Shown: positions 18,140 to 27,208, numbered from the stretch's first letter. The stretch: DNA of 64,000 nt from Bordetella flabilis (GCF_001676725.1 NZ_CP016172.1:620001-684000); one strand, 5' to 3'. A program made the numbers and translations. Notes: generated by a model not told the origin, from the letters alone.

Positions 18140-19135
18140 TCATGAGCCGCCCGGGACGCGGCCCTGCTTCGCCGGCCGATCCTGGCCCGCGTTCCCCAAC
18201 TCGACGCTTTGCAGAAAAGCGTCCTGGAACAAGGACAGGGCGGCGTCCTGGCTCGACGTCTTCCGGCGGATCAGGCAGACCTGCATCGGGACGACATCCA
18301 GCGCGATGTCCAGGATCCTGACCAATCCCAGGTCCTGCTGCATCAGGGCGGCGCGTCGTGGCGCAACGGTGAACAGATTCGATTGCGCCACGATGGCGAG
18401 GTTCTGGATGTAGGTCGAGGTCTCCACCACCGGCTGCGGTGGCTCCACGCCATGGCGCAGGAAGGCTTCGGCCAGCGCCGAGCGGATTGCGGAATCGGGC
18501 CGCTGCAATACCCATTCGCGTTGCGCCAACGATGCGTAATCCATGTCGTGCTCGTGCACAGCCGGGTTGCGCGGCCCGACGACGATGCAGATCTCTTCCT
18601 GGTAAAGACTGACGAAGGACAAGCGCTGCGCGCCATCCGCCAGCGCGGCGCTGGCATTGGGCAGCCGGCCGATCACGCAGTCCAGTTCCCCGGCGATAAG
18701 AAGGTCCAGCAACTGGCGCGCGGTCGCCTCGTGCGTGCGTATGGCGCAGCCGCCGGCCCGCCGGAAGAGGTCGATGGCCTTGGGCAGGTAGGAGATGAAG
18801 GCCTGCGGCACCACGCCCACCCGCAGCAGCGGCGTGTCGCCGGCCGCGACCCGTGCGATCACGGCGGCCAGTTCGTCGAACTCATTCAGGACGGTGCGCA
18901 CCCGGCCGAGCAGGGCCAGGGTTTGCTCGGTCGGCGCCACGCCCTGCCGGCTGCGCAGGAACAGCGGCATGCCGACCAGGGCTTCCAGGTCGTTGAGCAT
19001 GGCGGTCGCGGCCGGCTGGCTGATGTTCAGGCGCGCGGCCGCCTTGTGGATCGTGCCTTCGGAGACCAGCAGCTGGATCAACAGCAGATGGCGGAATTTC
19101 AGGTGGGTAAGCGCCATGGGCGAGTGCAGCGGCAT
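18140..19135 (-). CDS. LysR-family transcriptional regulator
   Basis: LTTR of 331 residues with the N-terminal winged helix (HLLLIQLLVSEGTIHKAAAR, then LNISQPAATAMLNDLEA) and a periplasmic-binding-type effector domain from about residue 90. ATG at 19135 is chosen: an AGGG lies upstream, and the longer alternative at 19174 would run into the palindromic site at 19174-19190. Divergent from the Bug-type receptor and sulfatase genes and thus probably their regulator, by analogy with the common LysR/Bug arrangement in Bordetella relatives. Confidence 0.9.
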   Translation of the reverse strand: MPLHSPMALTHLKFRHLLLIQLLVSEGTIHKAAARLNISQPAATAMLNDLEALVGMPLFLRSRQGVAPTEQTLALLGRVRTVLNEFDELAAVIARVAAGDTPLLRVGVVPQAFISYLPKAIDLFRRAGGCAIRTHEATARQLLDLLIAGELDCVIGRLPNASAALADGAQRLSFVSLYQEEICIVVGPRNPAVHEHDMDYASLAQREWVLQRPDSAIRSALAEAFLRHGVEPPQPVVETSTYIQNLAIVAQSNLFTVAPRRAALMQQDLGLVRILDIALDVVPMQVCLIRRKTSSQDAALSLFQDAFLQSVELGNAGQDRPAKQGRVPGGS

Positions 19136-19173
19136 GGGGAAGCCCTGGGTTTGATGATAAACAAACGCTATCA

Positions 19174-19190
19174 CGAAATCTGGAATTTCG
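19174..19190. promoter_or_regulatory. Candidate LysR operator
   Basis: Perfect inverted repeat CGAAAT-CTGGA-ATTTCG located 38 bases upstream of the LysR start and in the divergent spacer toward the Bug gene. Size and place fit a LysR binding site for autoregulation and control of the divergent operon. Binding is inference. Confidence 0.5.
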
Positions 19191-19321
19191 ATTATGTGTT
19201 GTCACCGCCGGCTGGCTAGACTGAATTCCACTATCGGCAGTCTAGCGATCGTGAGCCGGCAGGGGGAAAAGCGGCGTGGCGACCCGGATGCAGACATCGG
19301 GCGCAGTGACGAGATAGCGCG

Positions 19322-19391
19322 ATCACGACAGCGCAACCGCGAGCGTGCAATCACGATAGCCCAATCACGAAAGCGCAGTCACACGACAGCA
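19322..19391. repeat. Degenerate 14-bp tandem repeat
   Basis: Five adjoining 14-base units with consensus near ATCACGAYAGCGCA: 19322-19335, a diverged one at 19336-19349, 19350-19363, 19364-19377, and a diverged one at 19378-19391. The repeat sits in the LysR/Bug spacer about 50 bases before a second, 7-bp array. No coding role is seen. Confidence 0.65.
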
Positions 19392-19443
19392 TGGCCGCGA
19401 GGGATGGCCGCCAGGCCACGATCCAGGAGTACGCACCTCGCAA

Positions 19444-19478
19444 GGACACAGGACACAGGACACAGGACACAGGACACA
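19444..19478. repeat. Perfect 7-bp tandem repeat (GGACACA x5)
   Basis: Five exact copies of GGACACA in a row, followed by a partial GGACA and one more GGACACA up to 19491. The array ends just before the AGGGGAAA ribosome site of the Bug gene (ATG 19504). Every unit contains AGGA when read across the joint, so each copy could mimic a Shine-Dalgarno. Copy-number change could alter transcription or translation. Confidence 0.9.
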
Positions 19479-19503
19479 GGACAAGGACACAAGGGGAAAG
19501 AAC

Positions 19504-20490
19504 ATGAGAACACATCGATGGACAAGCTTGGGCGCGGCCGTGGCCGTCTCCATGCTGGGATGGCTTGGCGCGGCCGGCACGGCGCACGCGGCCTGGCCGC
19601 AGGACCAGCCGGTGCGCATCATCGTGCCGCAGGCGGCGGGCGGCACCAACGATACGGCGGCGCGGCTGGTCGCGGTCGAGCTGGGCAAGGCGCTGGGCCA
19701 GAGCGTCGTCGTCGAAAACCGCCCCGGCGCCTCCGGCGCCATCGGCATGCAGGCGGCGGTGCAGGCCAAGGCCGACGGCTACACGCTGGCAGTGGCGTCC
19801 GATACCGCCACGATACTGGGCGCGGTACGCCACGATCTGCCCTGGCAGTTCAAGCGCGACCTGACGGGTATTTCCATGATCGCGGACCAGCCGATCGCCG
19901 TGGCGGCTTCCGCGCGCAGCCCGTACAAGTCGCTGGCCGACCTGATCGCGGCGGCGAAGGCGCAACCCGGCGCCATCGCATTCGGCACGTCGGGCCTGGG
20001 TACGTCGCAACAGGTCGCCGGGGAATGGCTGGCGCGCGATGCCGGCGTGCAGCTGACGCACGTGCCTTACAAGGGCGGCGGGCAGGCCATCACGGATCTC
20101 GTGGGCGGCCAGGTACCGGCCGCGGTGCTGGGCGTGGCGCCGGTGATCGGGCAGTATCGCAGCGGCAATGTGCGCATCCTGGCCATCACGAGCGAGCAGC
20201 GCGATCCGGCGCTTCCCGATGTGCCGACCCTGCGCGAGCTGGGCTACCGGGACATCGTGCTGACGCAATGGGTGGGATTGGTGGCTCCGAAACAGACCCC
20301 TCCCGCGATCGTCCAACGCCTGTCCGACGAGATGGCCAAGATCCTGGCCAATCCGGATATCGTGCGCCGCCTCGGTGAGAGCGGGCTGAACGTGCGCCCC
20401 ATGGCCGCGCCGCAATTCGACGTCTTCCTGGCCCGTACGGTGGACCAGTGGCAACACCTTATCTCGACTCTTTCCCTGCGGCTGGACTGA
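19504..20490 (+). CDS. Bug-family (TctC-type) periplasmic solute-binding protein
   Basis: Receptor of 328 residues from the Bug family, very common in Bordetella and relatives, typically delivering carboxylates to tripartite tricarboxylate transporters. The signal peptide is residues 1 to about 29 (hydrophobic AAVAVSMLGWLGAAGTAHA). The mature part has PVRIIVPQAAGGTNDTAARL, ENRPGASGAIG, FGTSGLGTSQQVAGEW and VPYKGGGQA, all classic. ATG at 19504 follows AGGGGAAA. TctA/TctB membrane genes are absent next to it. It is followed after 30 bases by a sulfatase gene, so the ligand may be a sulfate ester or sulfonated compound; this is inference. Confidence 0.95.
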   Translation: MRTHRWTSLGAAVAVSMLGWLGAAGTAHAAWPQDQPVRIIVPQAAGGTNDTAARLVAVELGKALGQSVVVENRPGASGAIGMQAAVQAKADGYTLAVASDTATILGAVRHDLPWQFKRDLTGISMIADQPIAVAASARSPYKSLADLIAAAKAQPGAIAFGTSGLGTSQQVAGEWLARDAGVQLTHVPYKGGGQAITDLVGGQVPAAVLGVAPVIGQYRSGNVRILAITSEQRDPALPDVPTLRELGYRDIVLTQWVGLVAPKQTPPAIVQRLSDEMAKILANPDIVRRLGESGLNVRPMAAPQFDVFLARTVDQWQHLISTLSLRLD

Positions 20491-20520
20491 CGCAGCGCGG
20501 GCATACAAGGCGGAATCTTC

Positions 20521-21897
20521 GTGGATCACAAGCAAGCGGGCGCGACAAGGCCCAATATCGTTCTGGTACTGGCGGACAACCTGGGGTGGGGAGAACTGGG
20601 CTGCTACGGCGGCGGCGCGCTGCGCGGCGCGCCTACCCCGCGCCTCGATGCGCTGGCCGCGCAAGGCACCCAGTTCCTGAACTTCAACGTGGAAAGCGAC
20701 TGCGTGCCGACGCGCTCGGCGCTGATGACGGGGCGGCATCCCATCCGCACCGGCGCGCTGCAGTCCGTGCCGGCCGGGCTGCCGCAAGGCCTTATCCCGT
20801 GGGAGCGCACGATGGCCGAAGCGCTGTCCGACGCGGGCTATGCCACCGCCATGTACGGCAAGTGGCACCTGGGCGACAAGGAGGGCCGCTATCCCAAGGA
20901 CAAGGGTTTCGACGAGTGGTACGGGATACCGCGCACCACCAACGAAAGCATGTTCGTCGATGCCGTGGGTTTCGATCCTTCGGTGGTGGACCTGCCGTAC
21001 GTGATGGAAGGGCGCAAGGGATCGCCGGCGGAGAAGCGCGAGCTCTATGACCTGGAAATGCGTCGCCGCATCGACGCCGAGCTGACGCGCCGCAGTTGCG
21101 ACTTCATCGAGCGCAATGCCGGGCAGCGGCCGTATTTCCTGTACGTGCCGCTGACGCAGCTGCATTACCCGACCATTCCGCACCGCGACTTCGAAGGCCG
21201 CACGAAAAAGGGCGAGTTCGCCGACTCGCTGGTGGAAATGGACGCACGCGTCGGGCAGATCCTGGATGCCGTGGGAAAAAGCGGAACGGCGCAGGACACG
21301 GTATTCATCTTCGCCAGCGACAATGGGCCGGAGTACCGCCGGCCCTGGCGCGGCTCGGCGGGCATGTGGACGGGCACTTACCATACCGCGATGGAAGGCG
21401 CCCTGCGCGTTCCCCTGATCGTACGGTGGCCGGGCCGCGTGCCCGCGGGGCGCGCGACCAACGAAATCGTGCACGTGGTCGATCTGTTCCCGACGCTGGC
21501 CCGCATCGCGGGCGCCGAGCTGCCGGCGGACCGCGTCATCGACGGCATCGACCAACTGGATTTCCTGCTGGGGCAGCAGGACAAGTCCAGCCGCGAGGGC
21601 TTCGTCTACTACATCAAGAGCGAGCTGCGCGCCGTCAAATGGCGGGATTGGAAGATGCACCTGGTCTGGGAGGTCGAACCCAACGCGGGCCCGAACCACC
21701 TGGAGACGCCTTATCTCTTCAACATCGTGCAGGATCCCAAGGAAGAGAGCGACGTCAACACCACCCAGGGCTGGGTGCGCGGCCCCATGCGCAAGATGGT
21801 GCAGGCCTTCCAGCAGACGCTGGCGGCCTATCCGCCTGTTCCGCCCGGCGCGCCGGACGATTTCATTCCGGTCCGCAATGGCGACGGCAAGCGCTGA
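20521..21897 (+). CDS. Sulfatase, type I (formylglycine-dependent), cytoplasmic
   Basis: Sulfate ester hydrolase of 458 residues in the alkaline-phosphatase superfamily. The maturation motif CVPTR gives formylglycine at C61. Metal ligands are indicated by ADNLGWGELG near residue 18 (the usual Asp pair reads Asp-Asn here) and by FASDNGPEY. The later KWHLGDK segment binds substrate. No signal peptide is seen, so the enzyme would act in the cytosol after uptake. Start is GTG at 20521, 30 bases after the Bug gene, suggesting one operon under the LysR regulator. No sulfatase-maturing enzyme gene is in the window. Confidence 0.92.
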   Translation: MDHKQAGATRPNIVLVLADNLGWGELGCYGGGALRGAPTPRLDALAAQGTQFLNFNVESDCVPTRSALMTGRHPIRTGALQSVPAGLPQGLIPWERTMAEALSDAGYATAMYGKWHLGDKEGRYPKDKGFDEWYGIPRTTNESMFVDAVGFDPSVVDLPYVMEGRKGSPAEKRELYDLEMRRRIDAELTRRSCDFIERNAGQRPYFLYVPLTQLHYPTIPHRDFEGRTKKGEFADSLVEMDARVGQILDAVGKSGTAQDTVFIFASDNGPEYRRPWRGSAGMWTGTYHTAMEGALRVPLIVRWPGRVPAGRATNEIVHVVDLFPTLARIAGAELPADRVIDGIDQLDFLLGQQDKSSREGFVYYIKSELRAVKWRDWKMHLVWEVEPNAGPNHLETPYLFNIVQDPKEESDVNTTQGWVRGPMRKMVQAFQQTLAAYPPVPPGAPDDFIPVRNGDGKR

Positions 21898-21915
21898 CCG
21901 CGCCGGGGCAGGCGC

Positions 21916-22719
21916 TCAATCCCACGCCGGCGCCAGTCCCGCTGGCGATACCAGGCGCTCGCCGCGGTCCAGCGCCGCAATCCGTGCCATGTCGTCCTCG
22001 TCCAGCTTCAGGCCTTGCGCCAGCAGATTGCTGGCCAGGTTCTCGCGCCGGGTGGACGACGGAATGACCGCATGGCCCAGCTGCATGGCCCAGGCCAGGG
22101 CGACCTGCGCGGGCGTCGCGCGATGGCGTGCCGCGATGTCCTCGATGACGGGGTCCTTGAGCACCTTGCCGTAGGCCAGCGTCATGTATGACGTGATGCG
22201 GATGCCGTGCGCGGCGGCGTGGTCCGCCACCTTGCGGTTCTGCAGATAGGGATGGAGCTCGATCTGGTTGGTCGCGATGGCCGGCGCCCCGACGGCGGCG
22301 ATGGCCCGCTCCATCAGCGCGATGCTGAAGTTGGATACGCCGATCTGCCGCGTCAGGCCCTGCTGTTGCGCCTGGAGCAGCGCCGCCAGGCTCTCCTCCA
22401 GGGGGACCGCGTCCTCGGGGGATGGCCAGTGGATAAGCGTCAGGTCCACGTGGTCGGTACGCAGCCTGGCCAGGCTGTCCTTCAGGCTGGGGATCAGCGC
22501 GTCGGCGGACAGCGATTCGGTCCAGATCTTCGTCGTCAGGAAAAGCTCGCTGCGGGCCACGCCGCTGTCTTCGATGGCGCGACCGATATCGGCCTCGTTG
22601 CCATAGATTTGCGCGGTGTCGATGGCGCGGTAGCCCAGTTCAAGGGCGTTGCGCACGGAATCGATCACGGCCTGGCCTTGCAGGCGGAAGGTGCCGACGC
22701 CGAAAGCGGGAAGTGTCAA
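21916..22719 (-). CDS. dkgB: 2,5-didehydrogluconate reductase B (aldo/keto reductase)
   Basis: NADPH aldo/keto reductase of 267 residues. TTG at 22719 is chosen: GGAG lies 7 bases upstream and the product then starts [13 protein letters not shown], matching the E. coli DkgB N-terminus and length; the frame upstream is open but not coding. Seen: [17 protein letters not shown] with catalytic Asp and Tyr, TTKIW with Lys, LIHWPSP with His, and [11 protein letters not shown] as cofactor site. Reduces methylglyoxal, 2,5-diketogluconate and similar carbonyls in the cytosol. Its 3' end faces the sulfatase gene with 18 bases between stops. Confidence 0.93.
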   Translation of the reverse strand: MTLPAFGVGTFRLQGQAVIDSVRNALELGYRAIDTAQIYGNEADIGRAIEDSGVARSELFLTTKIWTESLSADALIPSLKDSLARLRTDHVDLTLIHWPSPEDAVPLEESLAALLQAQQQGLTRQIGVSNFSIALMERAIAAVGAPAIATNQIELHPYLQNRKVADHAAAHGIRITSYMTLAYGKVLKDPVIEDIAARHRATPAQVALAWAMQLGHAVIPSSTRRENLASNLLAQGLKLDEDDMARIAALDRGERLVSPAGLAPAWD

Positions 22720-22981
22720 GGTATTGCTCCGGATCAGGAAGGGTTCAACGGTATGCCCGCAGTCTGAGGCTTCCGGGCCCGTGGAAAAACCCGTCCCGCA
22801 GAAAAACACCCTTGCGCGGAAATCAGTAGTCGGTGCGGCAGTCCCTACGATGGACCGTGCAATCACGCCCACGAGAGGTCACGCGGCAACGCCCTGCGGC
22901 AGAGGCCATGCAGGAGGAAACCAAGCAGGGAGAGCCCATATTCCCCGCGCGGCATCCTGGTGCCTGCAACGTGACCTGGCG

Positions 22982-24184
22982 TCAAGCCTTCGCCGCGCCG
23001 GCCACCGCCAGGCGCCGCCGTGACGCCAGGGCCACCATGGCGATCACCAGCGGCGGGAACGCAATCCAGCAGACGACGTCCCAGCCGTAGTTCGCCAGTA
23101 CGCCGCCCGAAGCGAACGAGCCGGCGACCATGGTGCCGAATACCAAGAAGTCGTTGAAGGACTGGACCTTGTTCCTTTCCTCCGGGCGATGGCATTCCAG
23201 CACCAGCGCCGAGGCGCCGACGAAGCCGAAGTTCCAGCCCAGGCCCAGCAGGATCAGCGACAGCCAGAAGTGGTTCACGGTGAGCCCGGACAGCCCGGCC
23301 GCGGCGGACGCGGCAATCAGCAGCAGCCCCGCCATCACGATGCGGCCCGCGCCGAATCGCGTGATGAGCCGGCCGGTGAAGAAGCTGGGCGCATACATGG
23401 CGATGACGTGCCATTGCAGGCCCAGGTTGGATGCCTCCTGCGGCAGCCCGCACAGGCGCATGGCCAGCGGCGCGGAGGTCATCAGGAAGTTCATGAGCGT
23501 GTAGCTGATGACCCCGCAGATCACCGCCACGATAAAAGCGGGCTGTCGCACGATGATGCCCAGCGGTCGCCCGGCGGCATTCTCCGCGGCCGTCGGCTTG
23601 GGCAGGTCGATGCCCCACAGGACCACCGCGCTGAGCACCGCGACCAGCGCCTGCGCCAGGTAGGTCACCGCGAACATGTGCGGCTGCCACAGGTTCATGG
23701 TGTGGGTGACCAGTTGGGGACCCAGCACCCCGGCCAGCACGCCGGCGGCCATGACGGTGGACAAGGCGCGGGCCCGCTTGGCCGCCGGCACGCCTTCGGC
23801 CGCGGCGAAGCGGAACGACAGCACCACGGCGGCATAGGCGCCGCCGAACAGCATGGCAAAGCAGAACAGCCAGAAGCTGCCCAAATAGATGGCCAGGGCC
23901 GACAGCAGGCCGACGAGGACCCCGCAGGCGTTGCCGAACAGGAAGGCGGCGCGGCGCCCGTGGCGCTGGGCGAGCGCGCCCACCGGCAGGGTGCAGGCGG
24001 CCATGCCCACCACGAAGACGGAGATCGGCATGGTGGCCAGCGATTTGTCCGGAGCCAGCGTGTTGCCGATGATGGCCGCGGTCGCATAGACCACGGTGGT
24101 GTTGGCGCCGGCCAGCGCCTGGGCGGCCGACAGCCGCGTGATATTGCCGAGCAAGAGCGTGTTGCGCAAAACCGTAGTCCCCAT
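22982..24184 (-). CDS. MFS transporter
   Basis: Inner-membrane transporter of 400 residues with about 12 hydrophobic segments. The family loop motif between TM2 and TM3 is GALAQRHGRRAAF, and a weaker counterpart RLITRFGAGRIVMAG occurs in the second half. ATG at 24184 has AAGGG nearby; a TTG at 24211 is the alternative. The motif HRPEERNKVQSFNDF in the C-terminal half is typical of an uncharacterised MFS group annotated in beta-proteobacteria. Cargo unknown. An AT-rich palindrome lies about 62 bases upstream. Confidence 0.87.
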   Translation of the reverse strand: MGTTVLRNTLLLGNITRLSAAQALAGANTTVVYATAAIIGNTLAPDKSLATMPISVFVVGMAACTLPVGALAQRHGRRAAFLFGNACGVLVGLLSALAIYLGSFWLFCFAMLFGGAYAAVVLSFRFAAAEGVPAAKRARALSTVMAAGVLAGVLGPQLVTHTMNLWQPHMFAVTYLAQALVAVLSAVVLWGIDLPKPTAAENAAGRPLGIIVRQPAFIVAVICGVISYTLMNFLMTSAPLAMRLCGLPQEASNLGLQWHVIAMYAPSFFTGRLITRFGAGRIVMAGLLLIAASAAAGLSGLTVNHFWLSLILLGLGWNFGFVGASALVLECHRPEERNKVQSFNDFLVFGTMVAGSFASGGVLANYGWDVVCWIAFPPLVIAMVALASRRRLAVAGAAKA

Positions 24185-24246
24185 CGATGCCCTTGTGCCG
24201 GGCGACGCCAACCTCCAGGGGGCACGATACCTTATTTCTAATTCTT

Positions 24247-24264
24247 ATATGGTTATACCCATAT
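24247..24264. promoter_or_regulatory. AT-rich palindrome upstream of the MFS gene
   Basis: Inverted repeat ATATGG-TTATAC-CCATAT in a short AT-rich patch inside very GC-rich DNA. It lies where the promoter of the MFS gene should be (minus strand). It could be an operator or simply the promoter's AT-rich core; no regulator gene is adjacent. Confidence 0.4.
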
Positions 24265-24418
24265 GTTGGTAGGGGCTACGCTTCGGCGGTAAGGGTGTAG
24301 TCCTCGTGGGAAGGGCCACGCCGTGGGATTGGGCGGCCATGCAGTACCTGCCCATGCCGGGCGGCGCGTGCTGCCGAACACAATGCCGGCGCGGGCGCAG
24401 TGCCGCCGACGTTGCGCG

Positions 24419-26077
24419 CTACGGTGTGGCTGGCGGTCCCGATGACGCGCCGGCGGCCGCCCTGGCCGCCGTCGTATCGGGGGCGCCGCTGCGCCCCGGC
24501 GTGGCTTGCGGCAGTACTGTTTGCGCCTGCAAGGCTTCCGGCGAGCCACCGCCGACCGACTTGTAGATCGCGATCAGCCGCACGAAAAGCTGGTGGTTGC
24601 TATCCGACAGGTCGCGCCGCGCCTGCAGATAACTACGCTCCGCGTCGAGCTGGACCAGGAAATCGGTGAGCCCGCCGGCATATCGCGCCTGGGCCAGTTC
24701 ATAGGCCTGCCGGCTGGCGGTGGCTTTCTCGCGCAGCCGCATGTTGCGCGCGCGCTCGGCGTCGTACCCGGTCAAGGCATCGTCGATCTCCTGCCATGCC
24801 TGCAGGACCGTGCGCTGGTACGCGACGGCCGCCTCCTGCTGGACCAGTTCGCGCAGCACGATGGTGGCGCGGCGGCGGCCCTGGTCGAAGATGGGCAGGA
24901 TCAGCGAGGGGCCGATCTGCCAGGAGCGCGTGCCCCATTCGCCGAAGCGGCTGCCTTCATACGATTCGAAGCCGAATGTGGCGCCCAGGGTGATGCGCGG
25001 ATACAGGTCCGCGACGGCGACGCCGATTTCGGCGGTGGCGGCATGCAGCCGTGCCGCCGCGGCACGGATGTCCGGCCGCTGGAGCGCGACGTCCGAAGGG
25101 ACGCCCAGCGACAGGTCGGGAAGTTTGGCGGGCAGTGCGGCCGGCATGTCGGCCACGGTCGCCGTCGGCGCGGTGGCGAGCATCGCCGTCAGTTCACCCG
25201 GACGGGCATCGACCAGCAGCCCGATCTGGTTCATCAAGGCCGCCTCGCGCGCGCGCAGGTCCGGCATGCGCGATTGCAGGTCGGCCAGTTGGGTACGCTG
25301 GCGGCTGACGTCCAGGTCGTCCACCAGTCCGCCTTGCGCCCTGGCTTGCAGAAGGGACAGGCTGTCGCGCGCCGCGGCGATATCCTGGTCGAGCAATTGG
25401 CGCTGCTGCTGGGCCAGGCGCAATTCGAAATAATCGCGTGCCAGCTCGCTGGCCACGGCCAGGCGGACCTGGTCCAGCAGCGCGGCGGCGTTGTCCACGC
25501 TGGCGTCCGCCGATTCGATGGCGCGTCGCACACGACCCCACAGGTCGGGCTCCCAGGACGCGTCGAAGCCGCCCTGGTACAGGGTGTAGGGCTGGCTCAG
25601 CACGGAGACCAGTTCTTCCCGGTTCGCCGGCGCGACGGCATCGGCCAGTCGCGTGCCGGCGGAATATTCGCTCTGGCGCTGGCGTGTCGCGGCGCCTGTC
25701 GCGTTGACGACCGGCCCACGCTGGGCCGCCACCGTCAGGCGCTGCGTGCGGCTTTGCGCGTAGCGCAGCGCCGCGCTGCGCAGGTCGGGACTGGCCTGCG
25801 CGGCCCGGACCTGCAAGGCGTTCAAGGTGACGTCGTCGAACAGGGTCCACCATTGTGCGGACAGCGGTGCCGTGTCGATGGTGGCGGCGGACTCGCCGTC
25901 GCGCGATCCGCTGCGCCAGTCCTGCCAGCTGGACGGCGCCGGGCTGGCGGGCGCATGGTAATTCGGCCCCACGGCCGTGCAGCCGGCCAGCAGGGCGGCC
26001 AGCGCCATCAGGGAAAATCGCATGAAGCGCGGCCCCATCGGCATTCGCGGGCGGCGCTGGGTGGTAGCGAGGTTCAA
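24419..26077 (-). CDS. Outer-membrane efflux lipoprotein (NodT/OprM type)
   Basis: Outer-membrane factor of the TolC superfamily, acting as exit duct of the adjacent ABC exporter. About 552 residues from TTG at 26077, chosen because of a GAGGA ribosome site overlapping the upstream permease stop; ATG at 26044 is the alternative. The lipobox LLAGC ends the signal peptide, then TAVGPNYHAP as in NodT proteins. Two OEP domains follow, with SWEPDLWGRVRRAIESADAS and LYPRITLGATFGFESYEG. The C-terminal ~30 residues are Ala/Gly/Pro-rich and likely disordered. Last gene of the operon hlyD-ATPase-two permeases-OMF. Confidence 0.92.
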   Translation of the reverse strand: MNLATTQRRPRMPMGPRFMRFSLMALAALLAGCTAVGPNYHAPASPAPSSWQDWRSGSRDGESAATIDTAPLSAQWWTLFDDVTLNALQVRAAQASPDLRSAALRYAQSRTQRLTVAAQRGPVVNATGAATRQRQSEYSAGTRLADAVAPANREELVSVLSQPYTLYQGGFDASWEPDLWGRVRRAIESADASVDNAAALLDQVRLAVASELARDYFELRLAQQQRQLLDQDIAAARDSLSLLQARAQGGLVDDLDVSRQRTQLADLQSRMPDLRAREAALMNQIGLLVDARPGELTAMLATAPTATVADMPAALPAKLPDLSLGVPSDVALQRPDIRAAAARLHAATAEIGVAVADLYPRITLGATFGFESYEGSRFGEWGTRSWQIGPSLILPIFDQGRRRATIVLRELVQQEAAVAYQRTVLQAWQEIDDALTGYDAERARNMRLREKATASRQAYELAQARYAGGLTDFLVQLDAERSYLQARRDLSDSNHQLFVRLIAIYKSVGGGSPEALQAQTVLPQATPGRSGAPDTTAARAAAGASSGPPATP

Positions 26078-26087
26078 GGCGCGGTCC

Positions 26088-27203
26088 TCAGGCAAGGCGG
26101 TGACGAAACAACCAGGCGGCAAGGGGCAGTGTCAGCCCGGCGATGCAGCAGAAGGGAATCAGGTCGCGCCAGATGGTCGACAGCCCGGCGCCTTCCAGGT
26201 AGACGCTGCGCACCAGTTCCACGGCGAAACGCAGTGGATTCGCATAGGTGGCCCATTGCATGACCTCGGGCATGTTGCGCACCGGCGTGGCGAGTCCGGA
26301 CAGCAAAACCAGCGGCATGAGCAGTACGAAGGTATAAAGCATGGCCTGCTGCATGGTGGACGACAGCGCCGAGATGGAAAGGCCGATGCCGACGATCGCG
26401 ATGGTGAACAGCAGCAGTCCCGCGAACAGCACCAGCACGCTGCCGGCCATGGGAATGCCGAACCAGAAGCGCGAGACGATCAGGATCAGCGAGGATTGCA
26501 GCAGCCCGATGGCGATCGAAGGCAGCGCCTTGCCCAGCATGATGGTCATGGGGCGGTATGGCGTCACCAGCAGTTGGTCGAAGGTGCCCTGTTCGCGTTC
26601 GCGTGCCACGGAAAGCGCGGCCAGCGTCATGGTCTGGATCATGCTCAGGGTGGCGATCAACCCGGGCAGGATGCTCCAGCGGGTTTCCAGGTTGGGGTTG
26701 TACCAGGCCCGCGTCTGCACGGTGACAGGCGGCGCAGGCCCGCCCTGGCTCGCGTTGTATTCCGCCACGATCTCGCGTATCTGGCCGGCGGCCGTACCCG
26801 CAGTGGTGGAGTTGCGGCCGTCCAGGATCACTTGCATCGGCGCCGTTCCGCCTGTCGCCAGCACCCGTTCGAAGTCTTCGGCGAAATGCAGCACCAGCAG
26901 CGCGTCGCCCGCATCGATGGTCGCGGCGATGTCGCGCGGCGATGTCAGCGAGGCCACGCGTTCGAATACGCCGGTGCCGTCCAGGCGCGCGAGCAGCGCG
27001 GTCGAGGCCGCGCCGCGGCTCTGGTCCAGCACCGCGTAGGGCACGTGCGTCAGGTCGTAGGTTGCCGCGTAGCCGAACAGCAGGCTTTGCAGCAAGGGCG
27101 GCACCACAAGGATCACCCGGCTGGCGGGGTCCTTGAGCACCGCCAGGAATTCCTTGCGGCACAGGTTGCCGAGATGGCGCAGGAAGTGCAGCAGCGCATC
27201 CAT
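26088..27203 (-). CDS. ABC-2 type transporter permease (YbhR-like)
   Basis: Membrane subunit of 371 residues with one N-terminal transmembrane helix, a large extracytoplasmic domain (about residues 45-170) and five C-terminal helices, the layout of YbhR/YhhJ proteins. Seen: KEFLAVLKDPASRVILVVPP near the start, and the ABC-2 segments VAREREQGTFDQLLVTPYRP and STMQQAMLYTFVLLMPLVLLSG. ATG at 27203 begins 5 bases after the stop of the upstream permease. Works with the neighbouring permease as a heterodimer; cargo is inferred to be a drug or other hydrophobic compound. Confidence 0.93.
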   Translation of the reverse strand: MDALLHFLRHLGNLCRKEFLAVLKDPASRVILVVPPLLQSLLFGYAATYDLTHVPYAVLDQSRGAASTALLARLDGTGVFERVASLTSPRDIAATIDAGDALLVLHFAEDFERVLATGGTAPMQVILDGRNSTTAGTAAGQIREIVAEYNASQGGPAPPVTVQTRAWYNPNLETRWSILPGLIATLSMIQTMTLAALSVAREREQGTFDQLLVTPYRPMTIMLGKALPSIAIGLLQSSLILIVSRFWFGIPMAGSVLVLFAGLLLFTIAIVGIGLSISALSSTMQQAMLYTFVLLMPLVLLSGLATPVRNMPEVMQWATYANPLRFAVELVRSVYLEGAGLSTIWRDLIPFCCIAGLTLPLAAWLFRHRLA

Positions 27204-27208
27204 GGTCG

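Noticed and set aside
19444..19491. CRISPR-like array
   Set aside because: The unit is only 7 bp with no spacers and no cas genes; it is a simple tandem repeat.
19351..21699. Open frame of 782 codons on the minus strand, antisense to the Bug and sulfatase genes
   Set aside because: No recognisable family, Arg/His/Gln-rich composition typical of antisense frames in GC-rich DNA, and both opposite genes are clear.
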